DNA of 64,000 nucleotides from Plenodomus lindquistii (GCA_025504975.1 JANUWI010000002.1:806001-870000), one strand, 5' to 3'. Positions 32,627-45,023 are shown, numbered from the stretch's first letter. Notes: a model not told the origin generated them from the sequence alone. Numbers and translations: made by a program.

Positions 32627-35600
32627 TCAAGTGAGCACATGCGCGAAGCGGTGTCCCTGATGCATCGCCTGGGGCTGCAGCTGCATCTGTAGCTGTTTGC
32701 AGCTCTGCCAAAACGTCTTCACAGTGTCCTTGAAGGTACCAGAAGTTTTTGCGTTCCTGTATATAAGTCAGTACTATAGTCTAATGCGACGACTCCAATA
32801 GACTCACCTTGACAAGCTCTCGATGAACTTTCGAACCATATCCTGTACCGCTGGGTCCTGCTGGAATCGATGCAGCAGTGGCTGACCTGCGAGCGAGTTC
32901 GATATGTAAGTTCTAGCGTTCTTATCCGACTTGATCATAGCTCTAAGTGGCGCCACAATGAACTCCAGACTAGTAAAGTCCACCTCTCCGCAGATGTTCG
33001 TTATCAGAGCGAACGTCACTGTTGGTCCAAAGTGTGTGGCAATTTCCTGCGCCGTAGCCTGCTGTGTATTATGGGTATTGCCCGCTAATTCGAAGATGTC
33101 TTTCCACAACTTGGCCGAAGCTCGCTTAGGTAGTACCTCCGGGGAATTGATCGACTCAACTGTGAAATTGAACATACCCGCCAAGTGATCCGGAGACACC
33201 TGTGTTAAGATCTTCGGGTCCGTGTTGAAGAAGTGCTGGATAAGCTCGATACAGCCAACTGATATCTCTGGGTCATTTCTAGGATGCTGCAGCGCTTGCA
33301 TGACGCTCAGATCATGCTGGAGTAGACGTTGTGATAGAGCCGAAAACTCGGCCGGCGGGCTCTGCTTGTGAGAAGATACCCAACAGCAGGCGGTCTCCAG
33401 TACGAATGGTAGCCTCGGCGTCTGTAATGTGGTCTTGGTGATGAAATCGACTGTGGTGGCAGCGGGAAGAACAAATGGTCCGGAGACTGACTCCTTGAAG
33501 CCTGTACGCAGTACACTGCAGGCTGCCTCAACAATCTCATCGTTTGCCGGAAAGACCTGGGACAAGTAGTTGATGAGGTTGATGATCTGGTTCTGGATCT
33601 CTTTTCCTGGACCCTGGGACCAGAAGGTAGAAGGCGCCTTTTCCGTTTCCAGGTCAATGACTTCTTCATCGGTAGCTTGCAGTGCTTTTCCAATACTGGC
33701 AAGGCACTTGAGAGTAGTAAGTGCAAGTACTTGTCCTTGCTCCGCATCCTTCCCTTCTTTTGTAACGTTGATTGCCTGCATCGCGTCTTGTGTGACGTAC
33801 TGGAAGATTTGGCGAATGCCTTCCAATCGCTTCTCCTCTGTGTCTAGCGTTTGAACAATGGCAGCAATGCCCTTCAGCACCATGCTCTTTGTGAACTCCT
33901 CGGCAGTCTGATAAGTCAGAAATTGTTCATACATCTGGAAGAACGATGGGAGCTCATTGGTCAGAGATTGTCTGCATTCAGAACAAAGCGAAGCAAAAGA
34001 TTTCGCGGCGCTGTGGGCTGTCGCAGGCTGGGCGAGCGCGGTTAGAAGAAATGGCAGAACCTGAGGGAGAAAGCGAGGATTTCGAAGGAAGAACTGATCG
34101 AGAGCTGCGACCGCTTCCACTGCGCTTCTCCGCGTGATTCCTGGTACTTCTGAGTTGGCAGAAATGGTCGAAAAAAGAGGTTTCTCGAACAGCCGTGCTA
34201 GACGCTCATCATCCGTGGGAGTGAAGGCCTCCGAAATGGCAATGATACCAAAGAGGCCGGCCTCAAGCTCCAGCCAATCGCTTCTCTCTAGTCCGCGAAG
34301 AGTGAGGTCGATGAACTGGTCTGCCAAAACATCGCGCAAGCACTCATAGGCCTCTATCAAGATATCGCGAACATCAATGCGGAAAACCTTGAACGTCTTC
34401 TTTGCATCCGAATCCCATGCAGCCGTGACGTCAGACGGAGGATAGACGATTTTTTGGACTAGTTCAGAGACGGCTTGGAATACATGGCTTTTGGCGCTGT
34501 TGGCCCAGGCCGGAATTTCCTTGTCAGACGTGAACTGGAACACCTCTTCGGTGATGGCGCTAACAAAAGCACTCCAGAACTCCAATACGACTGGCGCTAC
34601 CTCGTCGTCGGTACCGATAGGCTCCGGGTACTTGAGAAGGTCATGTAGGAACGCTGTCGATGTATCAGCAAAAGTTCCACGACGGGAGGAAGTGGCAGTG
34701 CATTCACTTACATAGTACCTGTTGATGATGTGGGTTATTTGGCTCTTGGTAGATGACTGCCGACTCCAATAAGGTTTGTGCATAAGCCACGATGATTCTA
34801 GCCAGTGAGACAGTCTCCGGATCAGAGTTCTTCAGTATTTCAAGACCCCAAGGACCGGCGATCGCCGTCCACAGCATCTCGCGGTGTTTTAACTCGAAAA
34901 AGGCTGGGTAGTTTTCGAGCACTTCGGCGACAAGCTCCATGGCATCTTCGACATGGTACTCCAAACATGTCAAAGCGAGCTCGCTGACAGTGCGGAGATG
35001 CGATAGTTTGCCAGAACCTTCCGGAAAATCACTTTGAGCGTAGAATATCCACCCCTAAACAATTAGCATGGCACAGAATGAGCACGTTGAACACATACCA
35101 TGAAGCATTTTAGAGCGGCGACGCATATCCTCTCTCCAAGCTGCGAGCTTTCAGAGTATTCGGGATCATCGATGGGTTTCGACAAATACTTGATACCGCG
35201 GCCAAAAGCCACGTGCAACAGAACCTCGACGCTTTCGACATTAGTTATCATACGTTCGTGTGGGTTTCCTCTGTATGCTATCAGCAGTAATATTGCGTAT
35301 ACAGGATTCCAGAGGCCTACTCGGGATTCTTGGGAAGCTTTTTCATTTCGTCGGCTAGGTTCATTGAAAAGTCCAACAGAATGAGTAGCTGTGAGTCCGA
35401 TAGTCGGGGTAGAATGTCCCATGTCGATGGGAACGTTTCTAGCGTTTCATCCAGAACAGGATGTTGTGCTGTAAAGGACACAGCCAGACTGCGCAGACAT
35501 TGGGTCCAGAGACATATAGGTTTTGCGAAGTACTGGGCTAATGTAGAGCTCACTTTGCGTGTCGCTATCGATGAAGTTGGCCGTGAAATAAGATGGTGCT

Positions 35601-35993
35601 ATATGACGTGGTCAGTGGGATTTTTGCTAGATCTTTTGAGGCCGTACAATGAGAGTCATCAATAGCTGTTCGGAGTGCTCTTTTGTCAACTCAGCCCTGC
35701 ACCACTGTTAGAATGGAGTGAAAAAGGGCAAAGACTGGGAGTGCTCACGAATCAGCATTGAGCTTGACTGTCAGGGTGAGGGCGCCAAAAAAGCGGACCT
35801 GCTCGTCGTCACTCTTGAGCAACGCATCGGCAATCTCCCATCCTTGCGGGGAGCGCTGCAACACTCTCAGTGTAGCCTCTGTCTGCGAAATCTTCTTTGC
35901 TTGGCCAGGCTCGTATATCGACTTTACTAGCCTTTCAATCTCTGCAAAATCTAGAGGAAACACCTGCGGGGGTTGTGCCATGGCGGCAGGCAT
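32627..35993 (-). CDS. KAP122: Karyopherin-beta, Kap122/importin-13-like
   Basis: This nuclear transport receptor was rebuilt from seven exons: 35749-35993, 35648-35696, 35321-35598, 35099-35270, 34712-35054, 32808-34653 and 32627-32756. They sum to 3063 nt, or 1020 residues, the usual karyopherin size. The N-terminus has the importin-beta signature region (SPQGWEIADALL, then VRFFGALTLTVKLN), which resembles Kap122/Pdr6 and importin-13 more than Mtr10. The rest is a helical HEAT-repeat solenoid with no other domain. Introns are 44-58 bp; the second exon is only 49 bp. Two ATGs lie close together at the start (MPAAMAQ), and either could be used. Cargo cannot be told from sequence. In yeast Kap122 imports TFIIA and Toa-type factors; transfer of that role is inference. 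Confidence 0.85.
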
Positions 35994-36652
35994 GCTGAAG
36001 CTACGTGGGTCAGCTTTGCGCTACGTATGCGGGATCTTTGCAGTATTTGCTATTCTCGAGACACCATACCGGTGCCTTGGAAGCCTGCCTAGTGAGGAGA
36101 GAATGAAGAACAGGTGGGGGAGCAGCGCAGAGCACGTGGCTCGCAAGACGTGACGGATTTGAAAGTGGGAAGGAGCGACGGGGGGGCCATGAAAAAAGTC
36201 TGTCTTACAGAATGACCTCAAGATCTGATGTCAGCAGCTAGGTGTGCGACATAGTCGATGCTGGAGTTGGGTTCGATACGTGCAGGCAAGTGCATGGACT
36301 TTGGTGTTGCTGAGATGTGGTGTTGTTGGTGCGGTGTTGATGGTTTTGCGACAATGAGAGCGACTTGTCACGACGTGATATCATGTTCCTGACTGCTTAG
36401 ATGAGAGTAAGGATCCGGGGAATGGGCATCCGCCACAAAATGGTGGCCACCGTCCCGTCGATTGTCGCTTGGCAAGGCTGTGGTGTCGGCGTGGGTGTCG
36501 GCGTGGGTGTCGGCGATGGCGCTTAGGCCGCCGGGGGTGTTTGGGGGTGTTTGGCGGGCGTGGGAGCGGGAGAGCTGGTGGTGTTGGCGGGGCAGGTTGC
36601 ATGTCCCGACTGTAGGCGCGAACCTGTGCAGCGTAGACTCTAGAGTGGTCCC
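35994..36652. other. Divergent promoter region, karyopherin/aminopeptidase P
   Basis: This 659-bp gap contains a triplicated ~12-bp unit (GTGTCGGCGTGG) near 36,480-36,516 and G-rich DNA up to the aminopeptidase start. No gene is supported. Confidence 0.5.
36480..36518. repeat. 12-bp unit repeated three times
   Basis: Three tandem, nearly identical copies of GTGTCGGCGTGG lie in the promoter region of the aminopeptidase gene. Confidence 0.7.
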
Positions 36653-38768
36653 ATGTTGCTTGCGCGCCATCTCTTACGCACTCACGCGACAGCGGCAGCC
36701 TATGCAGCCGCCAAAGCCAGTCCTCTCGCCGCCCGAGCATTCCACACGTCGCCCACGCTGCGCGCCCTCGACATGGCCAAAGTAGACACGACCGAGCGGC
36801 TGGCGGAGCTCCGCAAGCTCATGAAGGAGCGCAATGTCGACATTTACAGTACGGGCATGCTCGTCTGATCTTGTTGGACCGGCTGCTAACACGAGATGAT
36901 AGTGGTCCCCTCCGAGGACAGCCACCAGAGCGAGTACATTGCGCCGTGCGACGCCAGACGAGGTCAGAAGCACCCCCGCTATCCGCCGCACAACAGCCAT
37001 TGACACCCCCACCAGCATACATTTCCGGCTTCACGGGCTCTGCTGGCTACGCGGTAATCACACACGAGAAGGCTGCTCTCGCCACGGACGGACGGTACTT
37101 CAACCAGGCCGAGAAGCAGCTGGATGGTAACTGGGAGCTGCTGAAGCAGGGCATCCAAGACGTCCCCACGATACAAGACTGGACTGCAGACCAGGCCGAA
37201 GGTGGAAAGGTCGTAGCAGTAGACCCAGGCGTGGTCACTGCAGCCGATGCCCGCAAACTTGCTGATAAGATCAAGAAGAAAGGCGGAGAATACAAGGCCG
37301 TAGATGAGAACCTGGTCGACAAGATATGGACAGACAGGCCATCACGGCCGCGCGAGAAGGTCATTGTGCAGCCAATCGAATGCTCCGGCAAGAGCTTTGA
37401 GGAGAAGATCGAGGACTTGCGCAAAGAGCTGGAGAAGAAGAAGAGCTTGGGCTTCGTTGTCTCCATGCTTGACGAGATTGCGTGGCTCTTCAATCTCCGT
37501 GGCAGCGAGTAAGTCACATCCAACAGGGTCACGGGACCTGGCTAACAACAGGCAGCATCCCCTACAATCCCGTCTTCTTCTCCTACGCTGTAGTCACACC
37601 ATCTACCGTCACCCTATACGTTGACGACCACAAGCTGCCCGAGGACGTCAAGACTCATCTCAGCGACCAGGTCACCATACGCCCCTACGACGCCATCTTT
37701 GGAGAACTCACGACGCTGAGCAAAGAAGCATTCGCAACACGCGACAAGTCAGAAACTACGAAGAAGTTTTTGACCTCAACTCGAGCATCATGGGCGCTCA
37801 ACAAGGCCCTCGGGGGTGAAGACAAGGTTGAGGAGGTACGCAGCCCCGTCGGTGATGCAAAGGCAGTCAAGAATGAAGTTGAGCTGGAAGGTATGCGACA
37901 ATGTCACATTCGTGACGGAGCTGCCATCACCGAGTATTTTGCCTGGTTGGAAGATCAATTAATCAACAAGAAGGTCGAGTTGGACGAAGTTGACGGTGCA
38001 GATAAACTTGAAGCAATTCGCAAGAAGCATGACAAGTTCATGGGCCTGTCATTCGACACCATCTCATCGACAGGGGCGAATGCTGCGGTCATCCACTACA
38101 AGCCTGAAAAGGGCGAGTGCGCCATAATCGATCCCAAGGCCATCTACCTCTGCGACTCGGGTGCTCAGTACCGCGATGGAACTACCGACACAACAAGAAC
38201 ACTTCACTTCACTGAGCCAACAGAGATGGAGAAGAAGGCGTATACGTTAGTCTTGAAGGGTAACATTGCTCTAGAGCGCGTCAAGTTCCCGAAGGGCACA
38301 ACAGGCTTCGCACTGGATTCATTGGCTCGCCAATTTCTTTGGGCTGAAGGGTTGGATTACCGCCACGGTACCGGTCATGGCGTCGGCTCCTTCTTGAACG
38401 TGCACGAAGGCCCAATTGGTATTGGTACCCGTGTACAATACTCTGAGGTCCCAATGGCCGTAGGCAACGTTGTCTCTGATGAGCCTGGCTACTATGAGGA
38501 TGGCAAATTCGGCATCCGCATCGAGAACATGATCATGGTGAAGGAGGTTGAGACTAAGCACAAGTTCGGCGACAAACCATATCTAGGCTTCGAGCATGTA
38601 ACGATGACTCCTCATTGTAGAAATCTGGTCGATATGAGTCTGCTCACTGAGGACGAGAAGAACTTCATCAACGAGTACCATAAGGAGGTTTACGACAAGA
38701 CAAGCAGCTACTTTGAGAATGATCCTCTCACGCTAAAGTGGTTGAAGCGCGAGACAGCACCATACTGA
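36653..38768 (+). CDS. AMPP: Xaa-Pro aminopeptidase P, M24B metallopeptidase
   Basis: The enzyme removes N-terminal residues that precede proline, using two Mn ions. Four exons (36653-36848, 36903-36962, 37016-37508, 37556-38768) with 54-, 53- and 47-bp introns give 653 residues. The order is a creatinase-N domain (VPSEDSHQSEYIAP, ISGFTGSAGYAVIT), a second creatinase-like domain, and the pita-bread catalytic domain. Metal ligands are visible: Asp450 and Asp461 (CDSGAQYRDGTTD), the His of GTGHGVGSF, and Glu residues in SDEPGYYEDGKFGIRIEN. The first 40 residues are Ala/Arg-rich and contain RAFHTS, a typical mitochondrial presequence. A second in-frame ATG at residue 41 would give a 613-residue cytosolic form matching the usual family length. 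Both products are plausible. Confidence 0.95.
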
Positions 38769-39577
38769 AGGAACAAGCACAGGTCGGCAGACTTCCTTTT
38801 CAACTAGTCATTGTACTGCGGCATTATGTTTTGACTAGTGTTGGCATGTCATTAGCACCCACTTGCATTTACACAGCACGCACATAGAGTAAGCAAGGCG
38901 CTCGGCGTATTTGCCTCCAGTCTGGCCATGCGCTCCGCTATCGCAAACGTTGAGCCGCACCAAATGCATCTGTCCCAAACTCGAATCGAACCGCCAAGAG
39001 ACCCTATTCCCAGGTACACCCCTCGTCTTCAAGTGCATCGCCGTCGCCTGTGACAACTACAACGGCAATTCACGGCCTTGAGAGCATGGCGACGGCAGCG
39101 CGATTGGGCACGCTGATCTGATTTACAACATGTGTGTCAAAGGGCGTATAGCGGGGTCCAGAACGCCGCGGAAGAAGGCGGGGCAGCATGACGGTCGCGC
39201 ACGCGGCGACCCCTCCGGAGCTAAACTGATACAAGCAGCACAGTACCAAGCGGCGGGAGGACCTGTGTTCTGCGTCGGGCAAAAAAAAAATGTTCTAGGG
39301 TGATGGCGATGCCGCTGTGTTGTGGAAGGGTAATATATACTGCTTGACTCACGGCCGCGATCGTGAGTGTTCTCCAGTTTGTACCCACTTGTTTTTACTA
39401 CATTATTTACTCCACTTTGGGCATAGTTGCTGGACCCTGGTGCGCTCTTCTATTACTCATTGCATACCCTACTCTTTCTCAGTTGAGAGCAGTTGAGTCA
39501 ATTGAACCCTTATTTCTTCTCTTCACACACTCACACTCCGTTGCTTCTACACGACGCCACACAAACAGCACAACACA
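38769..39577. other. Intergenic, promoter of PLP synthase gene
   Basis: About 810 bp lies between two plus-strand genes. Two short minus-strand frames (38835-39056, 39070-39282) lack recognisable domains and are not called. The last 200 bp are pyrimidine-rich and end in an ACACAATGGC start context. Confidence 0.5.
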
Positions 39578-40799
39578 ATGGCGACTGAACTCCCCACCAC
39601 CAACGGCCACAGCAGCACCCAGGATGGCGAGAATAACTTTGCCGTCAAGGCTGGTCTGGCACGCATGTTGAAGGGTGGTGTGATTATGGATGTTGTCAAT
39701 GCCGAGCAGGTGAGTCGTTTGCATCTTCTGCTCCCAATGCCGCTGTTTCTGTCGGTTTTGATCACTCTACTCTCAATTTGGAATCCTTCCAGATGAGACA
39801 ATCGCTGACACAAAGCGCAGGCACGGATAGCAGAAGAAGCTGGCGCCGTCGCCGTCATGGCCCTTGAGCGCGTGCCCGCCGACATTCGATCCCAGGGTGG
39901 CGTAGCCCGCATGAGCGACCCCAAGATGATCAAGGAGATCATGGACACAGTAACCATTCCCGTCATGGCCAAGGCGAGAATCGGACATTTCGTCGAGTGC
40001 CAGGTACGTCTTTCCAGCCATCGACTCTTCCTCATACACTTCACACTAGTCCTTGCACACGCACACACACGTTCTCTTACTGCCCCTTCATCTTCTGCTC
40101 CCAGTCCCCATATCACATCCTCCTCCTCCTCCTCTTCCGCTCCAACAGCAGAAAAGAAAAAAAAACTCACAACTCACAAACACACAGATCCTCGAAGCCC
40201 TAGGCGTAGACTACATCGACGAATCCGAAGTCCTCACCCCAGCCGACGCAACACACCACGTCCTCAAGCACCCCTTCCGCATCCCCTTTGTCTGCGGCTG
40301 CCGCAACCTCGGCGAAGCCCTCCGCCGCATCTCCGAAGGCGCAGCCATGATCCGTACAAAAGGCGAAGCCGGCACCGGCGACGTCATCGAAGCCGTGCGC
40401 CACATGCGCACCGTCAATGCGGAAATCGCACGCGCATCTGTCATGTCGGATGAGGAGCTCCGGGTCCTGGCAAAGGAGATCTCGGTCGATTATCCGCTGT
40501 TGAAGGAGACGGCCAAGTTGGGGAGGCTGCCGGTTGTGAATTTTGCGGCGGGGGGTGTGGCGACGCCTGCGGATGCCGCGTTGATGATGCAGTTGGGTTG
40601 TGATGGTGTGTTTGTGGGTTCGGGCATTTTCAAGAGTGGTGATGCGGCGAAGAGGGCAAAGGCGATTGTGCAGGCTGTTACGCATTACAAGGATCCTAAG
40701 GTGCTCATGGAGGTTAGTATGGATCTGGGTGAGGCCATGGTGGGCATCAATTGTGGAACTATGGATGAGGGCGAGAAGCTCGCTAAGAGGGGTTACTAG
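39578..40799 (+). CDS. PDX1: Pyridoxal 5'-phosphate synthase Pdx1 subunit (PdxS/SNZ/PyroA)
   Basis: This is the synthase subunit that builds vitamin B6 from ribose 5-phosphate, glyceraldehyde 3-phosphate and ammonia supplied by a Pdx2 glutaminase. Three exons (39578-39709, 39821-40003, 40188-40799) give 308 residues. Introns are 111 and 184 bp, longer than usual for the window, and the second is CT-rich with an A-rich tract before the acceptor. The beta-barrel shows all key residues: Asp38 (GGVIMDVV), Lys95 (VMAKARIGHF) and Lys163 (IRTKGEAGTG), equivalent to the two substrate-bearing lysines of bacterial PdxS. NFAAGGVATPADAALMMQLG and VGSGIFKS form the phosphate sites. The frame is intact. 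The third exon shifts abruptly from C-ending to G/T-ending codons near 40,440. Confidence 0.97.
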
Positions 40800-41338
40800 A
40801 TGTGAGACATTCTCTTGGAAGAGGGCCAGGCGTTCATGGAAAGTATGGGCTCGTAGAATATAGATGCGAACTTGAGTCTAAAAGGACGTTTAATTCAACG
40901 TTTTTGCTGCCGTATGTGAATGTGGTGCAATCCGCGGAGGAGCTGCGAATCAGACGCGAGGATGCATGTATGCCTGTTGTGCAACCTAATGAATCGAGTG
41001 GCTGGCGTTTGATAGTTGAGGACATCACAGCAAAGCAAGCAAGTACTGAAAGTGTCGATTTTTCATTGGTGGCATGTGAAGCATATGCAAACGAATACGT
41101 GTCGAATACAAGCCACGTTGCACCATGTTCAGCGACCACCGTGGGACGTTCTCATGCCATGCTCATTCCATCGTGACAGCCATGACCAGACCCAAAGAAT
41201 ATCACAGAAAACGCCACGACGCCAGTGGCGAGGCCCATACAGTGACCAGGCCTGCTTGGTGTTGTACCAGCGCAAACAGTATGCGTGCTAGTGAAGTAAC
41301 AAGGAGAGTGTGGAAGGGAGCAGCCGAAAAGGCCCCGC
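40800..41338. other. Convergent intergenic gap
   Basis: About 540 bp lies between the stop codons of PDX1 (+) and SKP1 (-). It should hold the two 3' UTRs. No gene is supported. Confidence 0.55.
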
Positions 41339-41976
41339 TTAGCGGTCCTCGGCCCACTCGTTCTCACGGCGGATCTGCTCCTCCTCCTCGGGGGTGAAGT
41401 CGTTCTGGATGTTGAAAGTCTTGCGGATTTCGTCGGGAGACTTGCCCTTGATCATGTTGGCGACCGTCTTGCAGCCGACGTCGAGGAGGGCCTTGATGTC
41501 GAGGTAGTTGGCGGCCTGCAAACGCATTAGTCACTACTAGATATCGACGCGCGGGGTCCGAATGAGGGGTAACGTACAAGAATGATCTCGAAGAGCATCT
41601 CTTGGTCGACCTGCATGAACTTCTGGTCCCACTCATCGATGTCGGTCGACTTCTTGCGCGAGTCTGAGTCGTCATCCTGGGATGCGGGCGGGTCGTTCTT
41701 GTGGTGGTCGCACCACTCTAGGACCTTCTTCATGACGGCCTCGTTGACCTGTGTCGCGTTAGCCAATGCGCGGATATTGCCGGCGAATAGCGAGCCAGGG
41801 TGACATACATTAGGGATGGGGATGGCCTCCTCGTTGTCGCCGCCCAAGTCCTCCAGCAAGTTCTTGATCAGGATGGAGCGCTCAGCGACCGGGCGGGCAA
41901 CCGTCATGGTCGCGCCATCGGAGGTGGTGACCTTGATGTTGTTCGCCGAAGCGTCGGACGCAGCAGCGGTGGCCAT
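41339..41976 (-). CDS. SKP1: Skp1, SCF ubiquitin ligase adaptor
   Basis: Skp1 links F-box proteins to cullin-1 in SCF ligases and also has kinetochore and vacuolar roles. Three exons (41809-41976, 41578-41748, 41339-41515) give 171 residues, close to the family norm. Motifs include the BTB/POZ-like start (IKVTTSDGATM), [35 protein letters not shown]-type sequence and the C-terminal F-box-binding end (IRKTFNIQNDFTPEEE, then RRENEWAEDR). The first intron is 60 nt, in frame and without a stop, so retention would insert 20 residues; it has good GTATGT..ACACAG ends and the insert is not expected in Skp1. The frame also stays open upstream to an ATG at 42216, but those 80 residues look like leader. 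Confidence 0.95.
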
Positions 41977-43240
41977 GGCAGCTAGAGTAAGGCGTAATAC
42001 GGGTGGAGTGAGGATGGGGTGGGGTAAGCTCTTTGCGACAGGCGACCACTGTTTGCTGTGGTGGAGGTTGCGGGGAGCCTGTGTGGTGTGAGTTGTTGCA
42101 GTGGAGGAAAGGACGCGGGGGCTGCGGGCGTACGAGGAGTTATATAGCAATGCGGGCGGTGATTTCACGTTTGAGCTGGTGAAGGTGGTGGAAGCAGCGA
42201 CTACTCGCGGCGCCATGGATCACTGAGGCGAAGCTTAGGCCCAGCACCCAAACAGGGTAAGCGCAAGGCTGCAATCACCACCAAGAAGGTAGGTACCGTG
42301 GCACGCGTTGTCGCCTAGCAATCAGCATTCACCGTGAATCCCGTCTTTGTTTTCATGTATAGTCATGTTAGAGACATTTGCTGCATAGTTGGTTTGCAGC
42401 TTGCTAAGACTGATTGTATGTTTCCAGCCGTTGTGACGAATCATCACAGCCGTTGTGGCCGGACGTTGGGGGTGACGGGCGTGACTCCGCGCCGCAAACC
42501 ATGGTCCAGAATATTGCCCATTCCGCGTGCCGTGGAACCTGACAGAAGAAAGCAGGTCAAATCCGGGGGGCTACTCTAGGATTCGCCTGATCTGATGCTC
42601 GCCTCACAATGTGTACAGCCGAGCTCAAAACCAATTCTCAGGCATCAAGGGTGGCCCCAGATGCGGTTCCGCTGCAAATGTCCGTCAAGATCGTCAGTTT
42701 GTAGCCATACAGATATACAGGGCGAGCTACGGCCAACGCTAGGGCATTTCCACGTGTACCTGAACTCGAGTATTGGCCTCGCATTCAATAGAGTGGCTAC
42801 CCGACGCCCCGTTGACGTTTCCAACCGTTGTATCTAAGTGGCGCTCGCGGGTCGACGGCGCTGGTCACGTGCAGTCTAGACCGCATCCAGATTGTAAGCT
42901 GGAACCTTGGAAATGTCCCCAGTTCGACACATCGTCGCTTGCAGCCAGATCGCATCTGACCAAGCCGCCTGATAGATTGTGCATATGCCCTTGCAATACC
43001 CCCACAATGTAGTTTGAACCTTCTTCTGTGTACGAGTCGTTCGAGTGTACTGAACACCCCACCTTGATATATCGCCCCTTTCTACGTGGCCAAAGGGCAT
43101 TTTTTTTGGCGTCGGCCAGCACTAACAGCCAGATCTGCGGACCTTGTTTTGAGCGTCAACAAACACGGTCGACAGCAGACAGCGATGCGACTGTGCGACC
43201 CCGCTGAACCCTTCAACGCAGTATTTCGCCGGCTGCCACC
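41977..43240. other. Divergent intergenic region, SKP1/SMP3
   Basis: This 1.26-kb gap separates the two start codons. The part next to SKP1 is the likely leader, with the frame open to 42216. Several short frames in the middle (42,334-43,312) show no domain. No gene is supported. Confidence 0.5.
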
Positions 43241-45023
43241 ATGTGGAGGAGAGTCTATTTCCTGTTGATCTTGGTGCGCGTCTACTTTGCGCTGTCGCCT
43301 AGTTATCTGCACCCAGACGAGAACTTTCAGGGCCCTGAGGTCATAGCAGGTACGGCTGGCGATGCGTCATGGCAATGAGAACGCCTGTCTGCAGCAGCGA
43401 CTGATGATCTAGCAGGCCGTGTCTTTTCTTACCCCGTACACGAGACGTGGGAGTTTACTTCTGCCAACCCCATTCGCAGCACCTTCCCACTATGGCTCGC
43501 CTACGGTTGGCCCATGTACATCCTACGCTGGCTGTGGGAGGGCTTCGGCTACGACGTCTCGCCGTCGGTCGTCTACTGGGCGCTGCGTATCCTCATGCTC
43601 ACGTTGAGCGTCGTCATGGAGGACTGGGCCATTCATGAGCTGGTCGTGTCACCGCGCGCTCGACGCGTCGCCGTGCCCCTCGTCGCGTCATCGTACGTGA
43701 CGTGGACCTTCCAGACACACACCTTCTCAAACAGCCTGGAGACGTTGTTTGTCCTCTGGAGTCTGGTCTTGATCCAGAGGATTGTTCAAGACAAGGTACG
43801 CCTAAGCAAGCTTCCGAAACGCCTTCCGACCCGGAACATGCAGCTAACGCAAGGTGCAGAAGCACTCGGGCATCTTGGCCTCCTCCATACTCGGCTTCAT
43901 AGGCGTTGTAGGAGTCTTCAATCGCATCACTTTCCCAGCGTTCTTGCTCCTTCCCGCCTTCAGCCTGCTGCCGCATTTCCAGCGCAAGTAAGTCTACATC
44001 ATGGTCCCCTCCATACCCCTCTTGGCTAACAGCGGCAGACCATTCTCATTTGTCTTCCTCACTTCAGTCGCTCTTTTCACAGCTTTCGTTGCTATTTGCG
44101 TCGACACTGCATTCTATACCCCCGGCGAATTTTCCTTGGGAAATCTCTTTGGCGGCGCCGTCGTCACTCCGTACAACAACTTTCAATACAACTCCGTTTC
44201 CGAGAATCTTGCCCAACATGGCATACACCCACGCTACCAGCATTTCCTGGTCAACCTTCCACAACTCCTCGGGCCCGCCTTCCCGCTCCTCTTCTTCCTC
44301 CGCCGAGCGGACTTCACCCCGATTCTCGGCTCCGCACTCTCCGGCGTCGCACTCTTGAGCGTATTCCCACACCAAGAAGCTCGATTCTTGATACCCGCCG
44401 TACCGCTTATTCTTTCATCGATACGCTTACCTGGTCCACGCATTAGGAAGACGTGGATGGCAGTATGGCTCGTGTTCAACCTCGCTCTGGGGGTACTGAT
44501 GGGCGTATATCACCAAGGCGGCATCGTCCCTGTACAGATGCACATTGCAAAAACACAAGAGACAGTATCTCAGGCCTTCTGGTGGAAGACCTACAGCCCG
44601 CCGACATGGCTTCTCAACGGCAAGAACGAGAATCTGACTACCGTGGATCTTATGGGCATGCCGGGCGAGCAGATGCTGGATAGGGTCAAAGAGGCACTAC
44701 CACCATGTCGAACACGGAAGCCTCCGACAGGCGATCGAGGCGCTATATACCTAGTGGCACCACGGTCAGCGCATTTCTTAAAGCCCTACCTGGAAGCCAG
44801 CCTGCTCAAAGCCAACCAAGCTCGCCGACAAAAAGATCTCATACTAGACAAAGTCTGGAGCTACAGGCAGCATCTCAATCTCGATGACATGGACTTTGCC
44901 GACGATGGTGTCGGGGCAACTATAGGACGAGTCGTCGGAGATCGAGGACTCGTCATCTGGCGCGCATCCAGAAATTGTTGGGCCGAGCCTCAGGAGACAA
45001 CACTGGAATCTGAGGTTGAATAA
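43241..45023 (+). CDS. SMP3: GPI mannosyltransferase 4 (Smp3/PIG-Z)
   Basis: This GT22 enzyme of the ER adds the fourth mannose to the GPI core, a step essential in yeast. Four exons (43241-43349, 43416-43795, 43860-43987, 44039-45023) with introns of 66, 64 and 51 bp give 533 residues. The N-terminal membrane helix runs into the catalytic lumenal loop YLHPDENFQGPEV, the family signature with its acidic residues. HETWEFTSANPIRS, about eight further hydrophobic helices and HPRYQHFLVNLPQLLGP follow, then FPHQEARFLIP, a conserved GT22 motif. The stop at 45023 leaves a soluble C-terminal tail. The start (CCACCATGTGG) has a good context and opens directly into the signal-anchor. It works downstream of other GPI mannosyltransferases and upstream of the PIG-O/Gpi13 step. 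Confidence 0.93.

Noticed and set aside
38960..39010. tRNA-like GGTTCGATTC word on the minus strand
   Set aside because: The flanking five bases on each side do not pair, and no D-arm or anticodon stem can be drawn.
38835..39282. Possible small minus-strand gene upstream of PDX1
   Set aside because: Two short frames could not be joined by clean splice sites, no family was recognised, and they sit in a promoter region.
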